Shown here: positions 7,301 to 14,861 of the stretch, piece by piece
How the letters are laid out: each line of letters starts with the position of its first letter
Position numbering within the stretch: the first letter of the stretch is position 1
Assembly (NCBI RefSeq): GCF_020268605.1
Contig: NZ_CP084222.1
Location: forward strand, 2,852,001-2,916,000
DNA length: 64,000 bases
Source of the DNA: Arsenophonus apicola
GTDB taxonomy: Bacteria; Pseudomonadota; Gammaproteobacteria; Enterobacterales; Enterobacteriaceae
Direction: 5' to 3'
The notes under the pieces: generated by a model
What the model was told of the DNA's origin: nothing
What the model saw: only the letters and a program-made list of their open reading frames with translations
The model's database searches: none
Program-made: the position numbers and the translations under genes

Positions 7301-9978
7301 GCAGTTTTGCCGCTCGCTAAGTCCATGACTGATGCCGAAGGGTTACCAGCAGCATCAGTGACGCCATATTTAAAACTAATCAGACCCGAGTAAGTCGCAT
7401 CCGGGGTAAACGAAACATCGCCCTGGCTGGTAAGAGTGACTTTGCCACCGATCGCATCGCCAACATGGGTGATACTTAAGTTACCCTGACTGTTAAGACG
7501 CTGATCGTTAGCCAATAGAGTGGAGGCCGAAATCAGATGCGTACGAGTACGAGAAAAAACCTTACCCTCCTTGTCATGGGTGAGAACATCCTCGACAGGC
7601 ATCGCATTCGGCGTTTGTAAGTCAACCGCTGAAATATCGGCAAAATTGAGTTTGTGTATGTTCTTTAGCGTTACCGTGCCATCACGCCCAGCAACCTTAT
7701 CAGCGATTTGATAGCCATTGTCGGTTCGAGTGATCCGATAATCACCGTGATTACCATGCAGGCTGACGATATTAATCCCCTCATCGCCATCAATCATGGC
7801 ATTCCCATGGCCAACCTCAATAACATCATCGCCGACACTGCCGAAAATCATATCCGCTCCGCCACCAGCATATATAATGCTGCCGCCTTTGGAGGCATAA
7901 ATTTTATCCCCTTTAGGTCCGGCATAGATAACCGACTTACCGCTCCCGCCAATCAAGGTATTATGCCCACTGCCACCGACCAGCACATCATCACCCATGC
8001 CACCTATCAAGGTCGAATGACCAGAGCCGCCTTTCATAAAGACACCATTAGGCCCGCCACTGATGATGGTATCATCGCCACTGCCACCTTCAGCAATCGT
8101 TAAACCAGCTTGATCCATATCTAATATCATACCTTGGTTACCGGTGATAATGACCATATCCTGTCCGCCGTTACCATGAATATTTTTGCTATCGTCAGAG
8201 GCGCTGATAACAAAAACATCGTTACCCGCACCACCAACATAGGTATTACTGCCAGCACCACCCACCAGCCAACTGCCTGTTTTAGCGGCAATTAACTGGT
8301 CATCACCACTGCCGCCATACAGGTTGCTGACACCCAATTTATCTGCATCCAGCGTTTGCGCGCTGTCACTATGACTAGCGTAAGCCGTGGTCGTGATATG
8401 GTTAAAAGTCGAAGTCACCCGTGTCCCCAGTCCTTGAGTCGTTAGTGTGTTGCTGACCGGATCAGCGACAAAGTCAACCGCTAACATTTCCCGCGTCTGA
8501 TCTTGCATCATAAACGATCCACTGGCAACCACCCGGTTACCGTCACGGACTTCGCTTTTACTGGCTGACCGAACACTAATCTGACTGATCCCCAGTTCAG
8601 TCAGGGTCTTGAGCTCTCCCGCATCAACTTTGGCATCGTGGCTAACGTCAAGCCAAACCCGTAACTGCTGCCAGATAGGATCACGCTTATCAATCACGCC
8701 ATCTTTATTGCTATCTTCACTGTCCAAGGCGGCAAAACCATCGGCAAATATTTTTTCGCCCGCCGCCCCGTTGCCACCGGCGCGACCACCATAGTACTCA
8801 GAGAACATTTGGCTGACATTTTTTATCTGACCGCTGCCATCGTCAATCACCAGTATGCCAGTTTGCCTATCTGCCCAACCGGTACGTTTAAGCGTGCCAC
8901 TGTGATCCATATCGAATAACACCCCGTCGCGCATGTCGGTCATGTGCACGCCCTGACCACTCAAATCCAGTAACAGTGGGTCAACATAGGTATTGAAGGT
9001 TGTCCGTGCGGATAAACCGTTCAACATGGCAGCGTTTTGTAGACCGACGTCCAGTTTACAGGTATCACCGGGGCGGAAATAGGGTTTGCCGGAGCTAAAG
9101 AGGGATGGTTTATAGAACTCGGACAGATAAGCATTCGGTCGGACATTGGTATCCAGTTGTACCGCACCGGGTCGAATGCCGCCGGTCGCCAAACTGGCCA
9201 TCTGAGAAGAGCTGAAGTCGGTTTTACTAAGTATATCGCCATTGGCAGATATCTTGTGGGTCGGGCTATTTTGAATATAGCCATTGCTCACATTCTGCTG
9301 CGCTTGGTTTTCAGCCTGGATCTGTTGCTGCGGTTTTGGCGTAGGATTAATATCAATCTTAATCATACTTTTCGGCGGGATAGGCAGCGGGCCGTTACTA
9401 CTGATCGGCATAAGCCAGGGCGGCGTATTCATCGTAATATTAGGAATTCTTTTTTCGTATTTATCCCCATTACGGATCAGATCATCCCGAATAATAAATG
9501 CCCCCTTTGTTATTAACATCGATTTTAAAGAGGCCGGGTTATGATTAGGCAACAGATTGCCTTCAAAACGCTGACCGTTGTAGCCAATGGAGTTTAAGGA
9601 GTAATAGACAAAATCGACACAACTGTTGGCATGCACGCTATATTTGGCAGGATCAAATCCGCCTGATTCTGGTGTTTCTGAAAACTCTTTTAATTTATAA
9701 TACTGCTCTTTGCTTAAGGTCAGGGTGACTTCATAAGAGGTCTGTTGGTAAGCAGCATTGTCAGTATCCGTTACCCACCCTTCGCCAAAAGGTTCGCCAA
9801 GCCTTGATTCAAAACCATAACTTAGCTCCTCGCCTTTGCCGTCACTTAACACATACCACATATGCCCGCCAACGGAGGAATCAATATCGCCCGCCTTATG
9901 CTTCTCCTTATCGGCTTGATAAATATATTTGGCTCCCATCGGTGCCACTTTATAGGTAACGGTATATTTTTTATTCAT
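4390..9978 (-). CDS. Giant multidomain RTX protein: permuted papain-like N-terminus, RTX repeats, cadherin-like domain, subtilase (S8) and P-domain
   Basis: 1862 residues; ATG at 9978 after 'aaggaag'. Residues 1-170 resemble a circularly permuted papain-like (NlpC/YiiX-type) fold, with H39 ('GGHMWY') before C120 ('NSCVDFV'). Residues 330-470 are the 'DPLLLDLSGQG' region with EF-hand-like Asp-rich loops. Residues 555-740 are glycine-rich RTX nonapeptides. Residues 800-880 form a cadherin-like domain. Residues 915-1245 form a subtilase with H985, N1086 and S1169 (GTSFATP), but Glu941 where the catalytic Asp is expected. Residues 1270-1390 form a proprotein-convertase P-domain. Residues 1465-1575 are serralysin-like RTX. 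The tail is Pro/Ser-rich with an RRRR stretch. There is no Sec signal, so type I export or another secretion route is inferred; no secretion genes are nearby. GC is visibly higher than in the flanks, suggesting acquisition. Decayed lipoprotein and N-terminus cassettes lie upstream. Substrate and target are unknown. Confidence 0.8.
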   Translation of the reverse strand: MNKKYTVTYKVAPMGAKYIYQADKEKHKAGDIDSSVGGHMWYVLSDGKGEELSYGFESRLGEPFGEGWVTDTDNAAYQQTSYEVTLTLSKEQYYKLKEFSETPESGGFDPAKYSVHANSCVDFVYYSLNSIGYNGQRFEGNLLPNHNPASLKSMLITKGAFIIRDDLIRNGDKYEKRIPNITMNTPPWLMPISSNGPLPIPPKSMIKIDINPTPKPQQQIQAENQAQQNVSNGYIQNSPTHKISANGDILSKTDFSSSQMASLATGGIRPGAVQLDTNVRPNAYLSEFYKPSLFSSGKPYFRPGDTCKLDVGLQNAAMLNGLSARTTFNTYVDPLLLDLSGQGVHMTDMRDGVLFDMDHSGTLKRTGWADRQTGILVIDDGSGQIKNVSQMFSEYYGGRAGGNGAAGEKIFADGFAALDSEDSNKDGVIDKRDPIWQQLRVWLDVSHDAKVDAGELKTLTELGISQISVRSASKSEVRDGNRVVASGSFMMQDQTREMLAVDFVADPVSNTLTTQGLGTRVTSTFNHITTTAYASHSDSAQTLDADKLGVSNLYGGSGDDQLIAAKTGSWLVGGAGSNTYVGGAGNDVFVISASDDSKNIHGNGGQDMVIITGNQGMILDMDQAGLTIAEGGSGDDTIISGGPNGVFMKGGSGHSTLIGGMGDDVLVGGSGHNTLIGGSGKSVIYAGPKGDKIYASKGGSIIYAGGGADMIFGSVGDDVIEVGHGNAMIDGDEGINIVSLHGNHGDYRITRTDNGYQIADKVAGRDGTVTLKNIHKLNFADISAVDLQTPNAMPVEDVLTHDKEGKVFSRTRTHLISASTLLANDQRLNSQGNLSITHVGDAIGGKVTLTSQGDVSFTPDATYSGLISFKYGVTDAAGNPSASVMDLASGKTAPMRAVATLLTPEVPLDPLAAQQWYLSDANILPVWQDYTGKGVRIGQFEPGGQFATAPEIFDIAHPDLVANVDKSWQQTHQTNGTMPEMVSNHATMVAGVMVAAKNDKGGVGVAHGATLGGYYLANDGADLAGLGHMSNFDIANNSWGFANDFALSNFPDGSISTAASLSVNAQYAAANGRGGLGTVIVTSGGNNRAAGGSAQGSLTNNNRFSVQVGAINAQADLSTLHIGSSPFSNPGASLLISAPGSNVVSTSHMLKTERGSTFGNDYTSMQGTSFATPIVSGIVALMLDANPNLGYRDVQQILALSARKINDPTTKWHDNKAQHWNGGGMHTSHDYGFGAVDARAAVRLAESWMTQSTAANEYVYSASSDKLGKTLAAGKTLTSSIAMQAGLNIEHIEIDFDADVGRLGDLTLKLISPDGTQSVLLDRQGKIPTGMPGASTSDKGSSQSGSFRYRFMSTHDFAENSAGNWTLQMTSESSGLPVTLKSWSLRLYGSKSTPDNTYFYTDEYAQLVSDQASRAILDDTVNGVVGGRNTLNAAAVAKDTSVNLLTGVASIGGRELNINRPAEIQNIITGNGNDTLVAGKMDALLNGGRGNNSLTGGEGKDFFVVHRRAAGSDVIGNFEAVRGEIVNLVGFGGKKFTDLRLTQQGEDVKVDLGDRQSVTLKKQTVAGISAKNFNFQPTFVAPATYTSSHAAAIQSQAALGTVLLKGGGDGIHFNLDAQGQMKFSLAGTIYSRDSAASDVFVVEAQQGINDYQNALRGFRHGIDKIDLRQVGISDFSQLIIVKNNRATINGLSQIHGVDVFLKGANGPDANVKLLYLDTLDVAQLDANDFLFAKPTPALVPTVEPVVVPSPDQLTVIEQDPLTANTSEPDQADSARRRRSIEPPAIVNRPENDFAVQPTLLSPDLSSSRHLQLIDSDVEHLVESMASFEPSEPDSVMLSVAGGQYRLPPVLFANGQSSINIRM

Positions 9979-10009
9979 ATTTTACTTCCTTGTTAACAGA
10001 ACACTTCGG

Positions 10010-10531
10010 TTAAATTTTAGGATCAAAATAGGTGACGTTAACAAAACTTTCGATCCCGTTAAACAGCGCAACATCTTCCAGTGTGCTAATCACCACCGAA
10101 TAACGACCGGGAGATAACGAAAAGAATTTAATATCCCGCACGGCGGTATTTAGCCTTCTCTCCTGTTAATCGAAAGCCAGCCCTCCATCAGTTCCCTGCG
10201 TATTGATTATCTCGTCAAAAAAAACCTGACCATCCTTAACGATCCGCAGCGAAATGGGAATTATCACCCCGGTCTTATCAATGCCACGGAATAACTCAAG
10301 CCGCCTAAGCACTTCTTCATAATCTCCCCCTTTATCAAATAACAGAGCAAACAGATAGCCCCCCTGCTTTTTAATTTCAAACTCAACCTTAACCGATTGA
10401 CCAGCGCGGGTTATATCAATCGGCCGGTAGATACTAATATGTTCAGTACAGGCCACCAGCCAGACACTACTGAACAAAAACATTATTGTGCGCCACATGC
10501 TAACTCTTAACTGTCTCGCGAATACCTTCAT
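10010..10531 (-). pseudogene. DUF5625-like lipoprotein, copy A, interrupted by an in-frame stop
   Basis: Reading from ATG 10531 gives a lipoprotein signal with lipobox 'WLVAC', then 'YRPIDITRAGQSVKVEFEIK', then a beta-rich domain ('PISLRIVKDGQVFFDEIINT'). A TAA at 10166-10168 stops translation after 'GGLAFD'. The same frame resumes as 'RRLNTAVRDIKF', 'SPGRYSVVI' and 'FNGIESFVNVTYFDPKI' to TAA at 10010-10012. Copy B has Tyr at the stop position. The upstream in-frame ATG at 10573 is less likely because the 10531 start gives a standard lipoprotein signal. Family membership (DUF5625) is from memory of its 'YRPID...PGRYRV' pattern. Lying directly upstream of the effector, it may be an immunity or accessory lipoprotein; that role is inference. 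Confidence 0.65.
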
Positions 10532-10612
10532 CTTGTTACTCCCAGCAAAAGCAAATGATGAGAAAACATTCACTGTTAGTTTGTTAATTCTACGCTGGCT
10601 TGCTACCCGCTT

Positions 10613-10840
10613 TTAATTAGTAGCAGGTTTGGCTTTATCCGTTACTTTCCCTGCGCCAAAAGGTTCACCACCCTTTGATTGCAGAACCCTAACTTTGCTT
10701 CTCGTCTTTTCCGCCACTTAACAGATATACCCACCAAATCAGCAATCAATATCGCCCATTTGTTGCTTGCTTTTATCAGCCCGATAAACAAATTTGCCCA
10801 TCGGTGCTACTTTATAAGTGATGGCATATTTATTTTACAG
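10613..10840 (-). pseudogene. Decayed copy of the effector N-terminus (remnant 1)
   Basis: The minus-strand translation reads 'YAITYKVAPMG', 'KFVYRADKSKQQMGDIDC', then a stop, then 'GGEPFGAGKVTDKAKPAT'. It aligns with residues 4-75 of the 1862-residue protein but has lost its frame and stop-free status. It belongs to the duplicated unit; its twin is at about 12150-12355. Confidence 0.7.
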
Positions 10841-10865
10841 ACAGATTATTTGTTACTTTTACCCA

Positions 10866-10960
10866 ACTAATGTTAATTTTTTGATCATAATAAGCTAACT
10901 CAACAAAACTCTCGATAGCTTTAAACTCCGAAACTGCTGTACTGGATAAAATTCAGACAT
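10866..10960 (-). pseudogene. 3' remnant of another DUF5625-like gene (remnant 1)
   Basis: The minus-strand translation includes 'EFKAIESFVELAYYDQKIN', matching the C-terminus 'LFNGIESFVNVTYFDPKI' of copies A and B. Only the last ~30 codons are recognisable. Its twin is at about 12385-12480. Confidence 0.65.
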
Positions 10961-11305
10961 TTTGTTAAAACCAGGCCTTTAGCTTAAATACCAACGACAG
11001 ATAGAAACAAAATTAGGGCAAAAATAGGCAGGCTCAGTTGGGGTTAGTGGTTAAACGGCGCAAGGGTATGAAGGGTGTAAGGCGGGGGTTTTTCACAGTG
11101 GCTGACAAAGACAAAATACTTATGGACAAAATCCATCTTTACTGAAAAACGATAAGAGCAAAAAGCGCCAAGCTGACTTAGATGCTGGCTAGAATAATGC
11201 CCAAGTAGAACAATTTTCGAGCAATTTAAAGCATGATGGGTTGTTAAAGAAATATTATGCTAATCCAGAAGAAATGAAATAACAGATATTGGATTGCCTT
11301 GGTTA
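10961..11305. other. Non-coding spacer between duplicated cassettes
   Basis: Up to about 11068 it still matches the second copy (for example 'ggttagtggttaaacggcg' in both). From about 11070 to 11360 the sequence has no counterpart in the other unit. It contains short stop-riddled stretches resembling coding DNA ('gcaaaaagcgccaagctgac'), but I recognise no gene. Confidence 0.5.
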
Positions 11306-11497
11306 CTACAACTGAATCCATTTACACCACAAATAACCATTATCACCATGAGTATCTAAGCGTCTTAAAACCATCACATACCACATATGGCCGCCCGATG
11401 AAGAAAGTATCTCCCCGGCCTTGTACCCATTCTTATCAGCCTGATAAATATATTTGGCGCCCATCGGTGCCACTTTGACGGTATATTTTTTATCCAT
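11306..11497 (-). pseudogene. Truncated duplicate of the effector N-terminus (63 codons)
   Basis: It starts at ATG 11497 with the same 'aaggaag' Shine-Dalgarno as the intact effector and reads 'MDKKYTVKVAPMGAKYIYQ', then 'GGHMWYV', nearly the first 42 residues of the 1862-residue protein, including the putative catalytic His. The homology ends just after this His, and an unrelated 21-residue tail runs to a stop. The rest of the effector is absent. It marks the left limit of the second duplicated unit, directly downstream of lipoprotein copy B. If translated, the 63-residue peptide would lack the Cys and could not be catalytic. Confidence 0.75.
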
Positions 11498-12587
11498 ATT
11501 TTACTTCCTTGTTGACAGAACACTTCGGTTAAATTTTAGGATCAAAATAGGTGACGTGAACAAAACTCTCGATCCCGTTAAACAGCGCAACATCTTCCAG
11601 CGTGGTAATCACCACCGAGTAACGACCGGGAGATAATGGCAATAGTTTAATTTCTCGAACTGCTGCGGTATTTATCCTTCTTCCTTCATAATAAAAAGCT
11701 CGTCCCCAACCAGTTCCTTTAGTGTTGATTTCCTCATCAAAAAAAACCTGACCATCCTTAACGATCCGCAGCGAAACCGGAATTACCACCCCAGCCTTGT
11801 CAATAGCTCCAAACAATTCAAATCTCCTTTCCATTTCATCATGTCCCTCCCCGGTCTCAAACAACAAGGCAAACTGATAATCCCCCTGCTTTTTAATTTC
11901 AAACTCAACCTTAACCGATTGGCCGGCGCGGGTTATATCAATCGGCCGGTAGATACTAATATTCAGTACAGGCCACCAGCCAGACGCTGCTGAACAAAAG
12001 CATTATTGTGCGCCACATGCTAACTCTTAACTGTCTCGCGAATACCTTCATCTTGTTACTCCCAGCAAAAGCAGATGATGAGAAAAACATTTATTGTTAG
12101 TTTGTTAATTCTACGCTTATTACCTGCTTTTAATTGCTAGCAGGTTTGGCTTTATCTGTTACTTTCCCTGTGCCAAAAGGTTCACCACCCTTTGATTGCA
12201 AAACCCTAACTTCGCTTCTCGTCTTTTCCGTCACTTAACAGATATGCCCACCAAATCAGCAATCAATATCGCCCACTTGCTGCTTGCTTTTATCAGCCCG
12301 ATAAACAGATTTGACCCCATCGGTGCTACTTTATAAGTGATGGCATATTTATTTTACAGACAGATTATTTGTTACTTTTACCCAACTAATGTTAATTTTT
12401 TGATCATAATAAGCTAACTCAACAAAACTCTCGATAGCTTTAAACTCCGAAACTGCTGTACTGGATAAAATTCAGACATTTTGCTAAAAACAAGGCCTTT
12501 TTTGCTTAAATACCAGCGGCAGATAGAAAAAAATTAGGTCAGAAATAGGCAAGTGTTGTTAGGGTTAGTGGTTAAACGGCGAAAAGG
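11368..12587. repeat. Tandem duplication, copy 2 (partner 9849-11068)
   Basis: It carries the truncated effector start, lipoprotein copy B, a decayed effector N-terminus and a decayed lipoprotein 3' end, in the same order and orientation as copy 1. The two copies differ by scattered substitutions and small indels, so the duplication is not brand new. Confidence 0.85.
11529..12051 (-). pseudogene. DUF5625-like lipoprotein, copy B, frameshifted in the N-terminal region
   Basis: The start corresponding to copy A lies at ATG 12051. Copy A has 'atatgttcag' where copy B has 'atattcag' (about 11961-11968). This two-base deletion breaks the frame just after the lipobox region. The remaining frame (from about 11867) is open and gives the whole C-terminal half: 'GAIDKAGVVIPVSLRIVKDG', 'GWGRAFYYEGRRINTAAV', 'SPGRYSVVITTLEDVALF' and 'FVHVTYFDPKI', ending at 11529. 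Copy A and copy B therefore carry different lesions. An in-frame internal start could express only a signal-less fragment. Confidence 0.7.
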
Positions 12588-12838
12588 TAATCGCCTAGTT
12601 TAGAAGACAAAGCGATAGCGACAACAGATAACCGCTTTACATCGGTTATCCTTGCGCATGACCATTTTTGCGCTACCGCGCTTTGTAATAAGAATAACGG
12701 AATATTGTAATAAGAATAACGGAATATTTTCAGAGAGTTTAATAATGCATTTTCTTAATGGTCCAATATAAAAACCCTACCCGATTCCTGACTCTGTTTT
12801 GACTCACACTTATCAAGGTGTGGGTTGCGGAAATATTT
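12052..12838. other. Gene-free stretch with decayed remnants and a short tandem repeat
   Basis: 787 bases. About 12150-12355 (minus strand) is a second decayed copy of the effector N-terminus, and about 12385-12480 is a decayed DUF5625 3' end; both are twins of the 10.6-10.96 kb remnants. At 12684-12728 a ~22-base unit (tgtaataagaataacggaat...) occurs twice in tandem. Near 12807-12825 there is an inverted repeat (cacactt / aaggtgtg) with no convincing T-tract. I see no intact gene. Confidence 0.6.
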
Positions 12839-14701
12839 TTAATAAGCTAAACCATATCCATAAGGATAGAGGATACGCTCTAAATTAGGCGTTTTGATAT
12901 CAACCGGCAATTTACCTGTCGGTGAATTCATTAAGCGCTTGTTGGGGGTGAGAAATAGCGTTCTTAGTCCACTACGGATGTTGGTTTCTAAGTTATTTCT
13001 ATTTTTATCAGTTTCATCAAAACCCGTAATACCATAAATGGCAATATTGGCTTTCACGCCACGCAAATAAGCAATATCATAAGGATTATTGGTCGATATC
13101 ACGACCACTGGAATAGCATTACGATTAGCAACATTGAGTATTCGCTGGGCATTAATGGGAGCGTTTTTAAGATTATAAGTGGCTAAAATAATGAGATCTG
13201 AATTTTGCATTTTTGTCGTAAATTGCTGCTCAGTTTTATCATCCGCCATCATGGTAACCACATCATCTTGGGTAGCCATATTGATATTTAACTCATCAGC
13301 AATAGAGAGTAAATGTTTTTTAATTAATTGATTACGTGCTTTTTCATCGGAAAAAATAACAATTTTATTATTATTTTTTAACTGAAACGGCAGTATGTTA
13401 CTATTTTTTATTAATGTGATGGCATTGTCTGCCACCATATTCTCAATATCTTTATCTATTTTTGCTGCAACAACTTGTTGTGCTCGCTGAGCAGACTTAT
13501 CTTGTGCGGAAATTCTATTTTTTAACTTACTAAATACAACCCGGTAAGCTGATTCGCTAATGCGACGGTTTAATTCAGGATCGCTTTGCGCTTCCGTTTT
13601 TAAATAGTGATAGAGCTGTTCCAGTTTAGTTACATCCTCAATAGCAGTAATTTTTAATGGCATTAAAATGATGTCATTGCCCGCCAATATGGCTTGTTTA
13701 ACCACCCAGTTACTATCAAAGTTATTGGCAATAGCGCCCATATCCATGGCATCGGTGATAATTAAACCTTGATAGTTCAATTTATTGCGTAATATCCCGC
13801 TTAATATTGGTTTAGAAAGGGTTGCCGGCACACCAACTCGCTGATTATCTAGGGTAGTTAATTTATGGTTATCTAATGCCGGCATCACGATATGCGCTGT
13901 GATGATAGCATCGGTATTTCGCATGGTATGCATAAACGGGAGTAATTCAAATTTACGCCATTGTTGCTGACTAATATTAATCGTTGGCAAGGATAAATGG
14001 CTATCAGCAGTCACATTACCATGGCCTGGAAAATGTTTAATTGCTGTTAAAACAGCATAGCGATGAATTCCTTGAATATAACCGTTGGCCATTTCAGCCA
14101 CCAACTGTGGCCGATCAGAATAAGAACGGACACCAATAATAGGATTATTTTGATTATTGTTGATATCGACCACGGGCGCAAAATTAAAATTAAATCCTAA
14201 ATGCGTAAGTTCATAACCATGGATCATACCAACTAATTCACTCAGTTGTTTAGAACGCGTTGCACCTAATGCCATATTACCCGGCATTTCAGTCCCTACC
14301 CTCAATCGTGTGACATAACCACCTTCCTGGTCAACGCTAATAAATAGTGGCAAGTTGCTACGCGCCTGTTGCAACGCATTAATCAGGTTTACCGTTTGAG
14401 GCGAGTCAATTAAATTATCTCGAAATAAGATCACTGAACCTAAATGATAATGGTGAATAATGTTGGCGATTTCTGGATTGAGTTTGGTCATTGCCAAAGC
14501 ATTTTTTTCCGCATCAATCCCCCAATGGCGAAAACCCAACATTAACATCTGTCCTAGCTTTTCTTCAAAACTCATGTTTTCAACTAGCTGTTTGGCTTCC
14601 TTCTCTGGTGATTGCCATAGGTCAGCTAATTGTTGATGGGTAATCCCTTTCGCAGAACAAAAAAAACTTAATAGACACAATGATAAAGCTATTTTATTCA
14701 T
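12839..14701 (-). CDS. Secreted two-domain GH3 beta-N-acetylglucosaminidase (NagZ-like)
   Basis: Glycoside hydrolase family 3 enzyme predicted to remove GlcNAc from muropeptides or chitin-like substrates. The N-terminal ~20 residues form a Sec signal peptide, so it acts in the periplasm or outside. The catalytic domain has 'SVDQEGGYVTRL', the NagZ signature 'KHFPGHGNVTADSH' (His/Asp acid-base dyad) and the nucleophile motif 'ITDAMDMGAI'. At 620 residues it is much longer than cytosolic E. coli NagZ (341). It resembles the two-domain Gram-positive NagZ/YbbD, with a GH3 C-terminal domain from about residue 400. It is monocistronic on the minus strand. The preceding gene (dfoC) is separated from it by a strong terminator. 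It could instead be a beta-glucosidase, but the KHFPGHG signature argues for GlcNAc specificity. Confidence 0.85.
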   Translation of the reverse strand: MNKIALSLCLLSFFCSAKGITHQQLADLWQSPEKEAKQLVENMSFEEKLGQMLMLGFRHWGIDAEKNALAMTKLNPEIANIIHHYHLGSVILFRDNLIDSPQTVNLINALQQARSNLPLFISVDQEGGYVTRLRVGTEMPGNMALGATRSKQLSELVGMIHGYELTHLGFNFNFAPVVDINNNQNNPIIGVRSYSDRPQLVAEMANGYIQGIHRYAVLTAIKHFPGHGNVTADSHLSLPTINISQQQWRKFELLPFMHTMRNTDAIITAHIVMPALDNHKLTTLDNQRVGVPATLSKPILSGILRNKLNYQGLIITDAMDMGAIANNFDSNWVVKQAILAGNDIILMPLKITAIEDVTKLEQLYHYLKTEAQSDPELNRRISESAYRVVFSKLKNRISAQDKSAQRAQQVVAAKIDKDIENMVADNAITLIKNSNILPFQLKNNNKIVIFSDEKARNQLIKKHLLSIADELNINMATQDDVVTMMADDKTEQQFTTKMQNSDLIILATYNLKNAPINAQRILNVANRNAIPVVVISTNNPYDIAYLRGVKANIAIYGITGFDETDKNRNNLETNIRSGLRTLFLTPNKRLMNSPTGKLPVDIKTPNLERILYPYGYGLAY

Positions 14702-14810
14702 TTTTATTCCTATATTACTGGTAAGTAAAAAAGTTTCACTACCTGACTGTTGTACTTAGAGCAAAATAAACTAATATCATCAAATTGATCTAACTTAGCA
14801 TAATTTTAAC

Positions 14811-14839
14811 AAAAAAACCCCACTTTCATCAGTGAGGTT
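14811..14839 (-). terminator. Rho-independent terminator of the dfoJAC operon
   Basis: On the minus strand AACCTCAC (14839-14832) pairs with GTGGGGTT (14823-14816, one G-U pair) and a run of T follows. It lies ~20 bases after the dfoC stop. Confidence 0.85.
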
Positions 14840-14861
14840 GTTATTCACTAAAATCAGCAAT

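Larger units (their letters stand above)
9849..11068. repeat. Tandem duplication, copy 1 (partner 11368-12587, offset 1519 bp)
   Basis: The segment running from the effector N-terminus through the DUF5625-like gene and two older remnants recurs 1519 bp to the right. The offset is identical at several anchors. These are the effector start codon (9978 and 11497), the lipoprotein stop codon (10010 and 11529) and the motif ttgatcataa (10881 and 12400). Edges are approximate. Confidence 0.85.

Noticed and set aside
7708..8103. Plus-strand frames inside the effector gene (for example 131 codons at 7708)
   Set aside because: They mirror the repetitive RTX codons of the minus-strand gene; no Shine-Dalgarno and no sensible protein.
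12807..12825. Terminator after the GH3 gene
   Set aside because: The stem is only five clean base pairs and no T-tract follows on the minus strand.
3932..12838. Attachment-site repeat of the tRNA-Phe 3' end
   Set aside because: I found no second copy of the 'cctccgggcacca' end before 12838 and no integrase gene.
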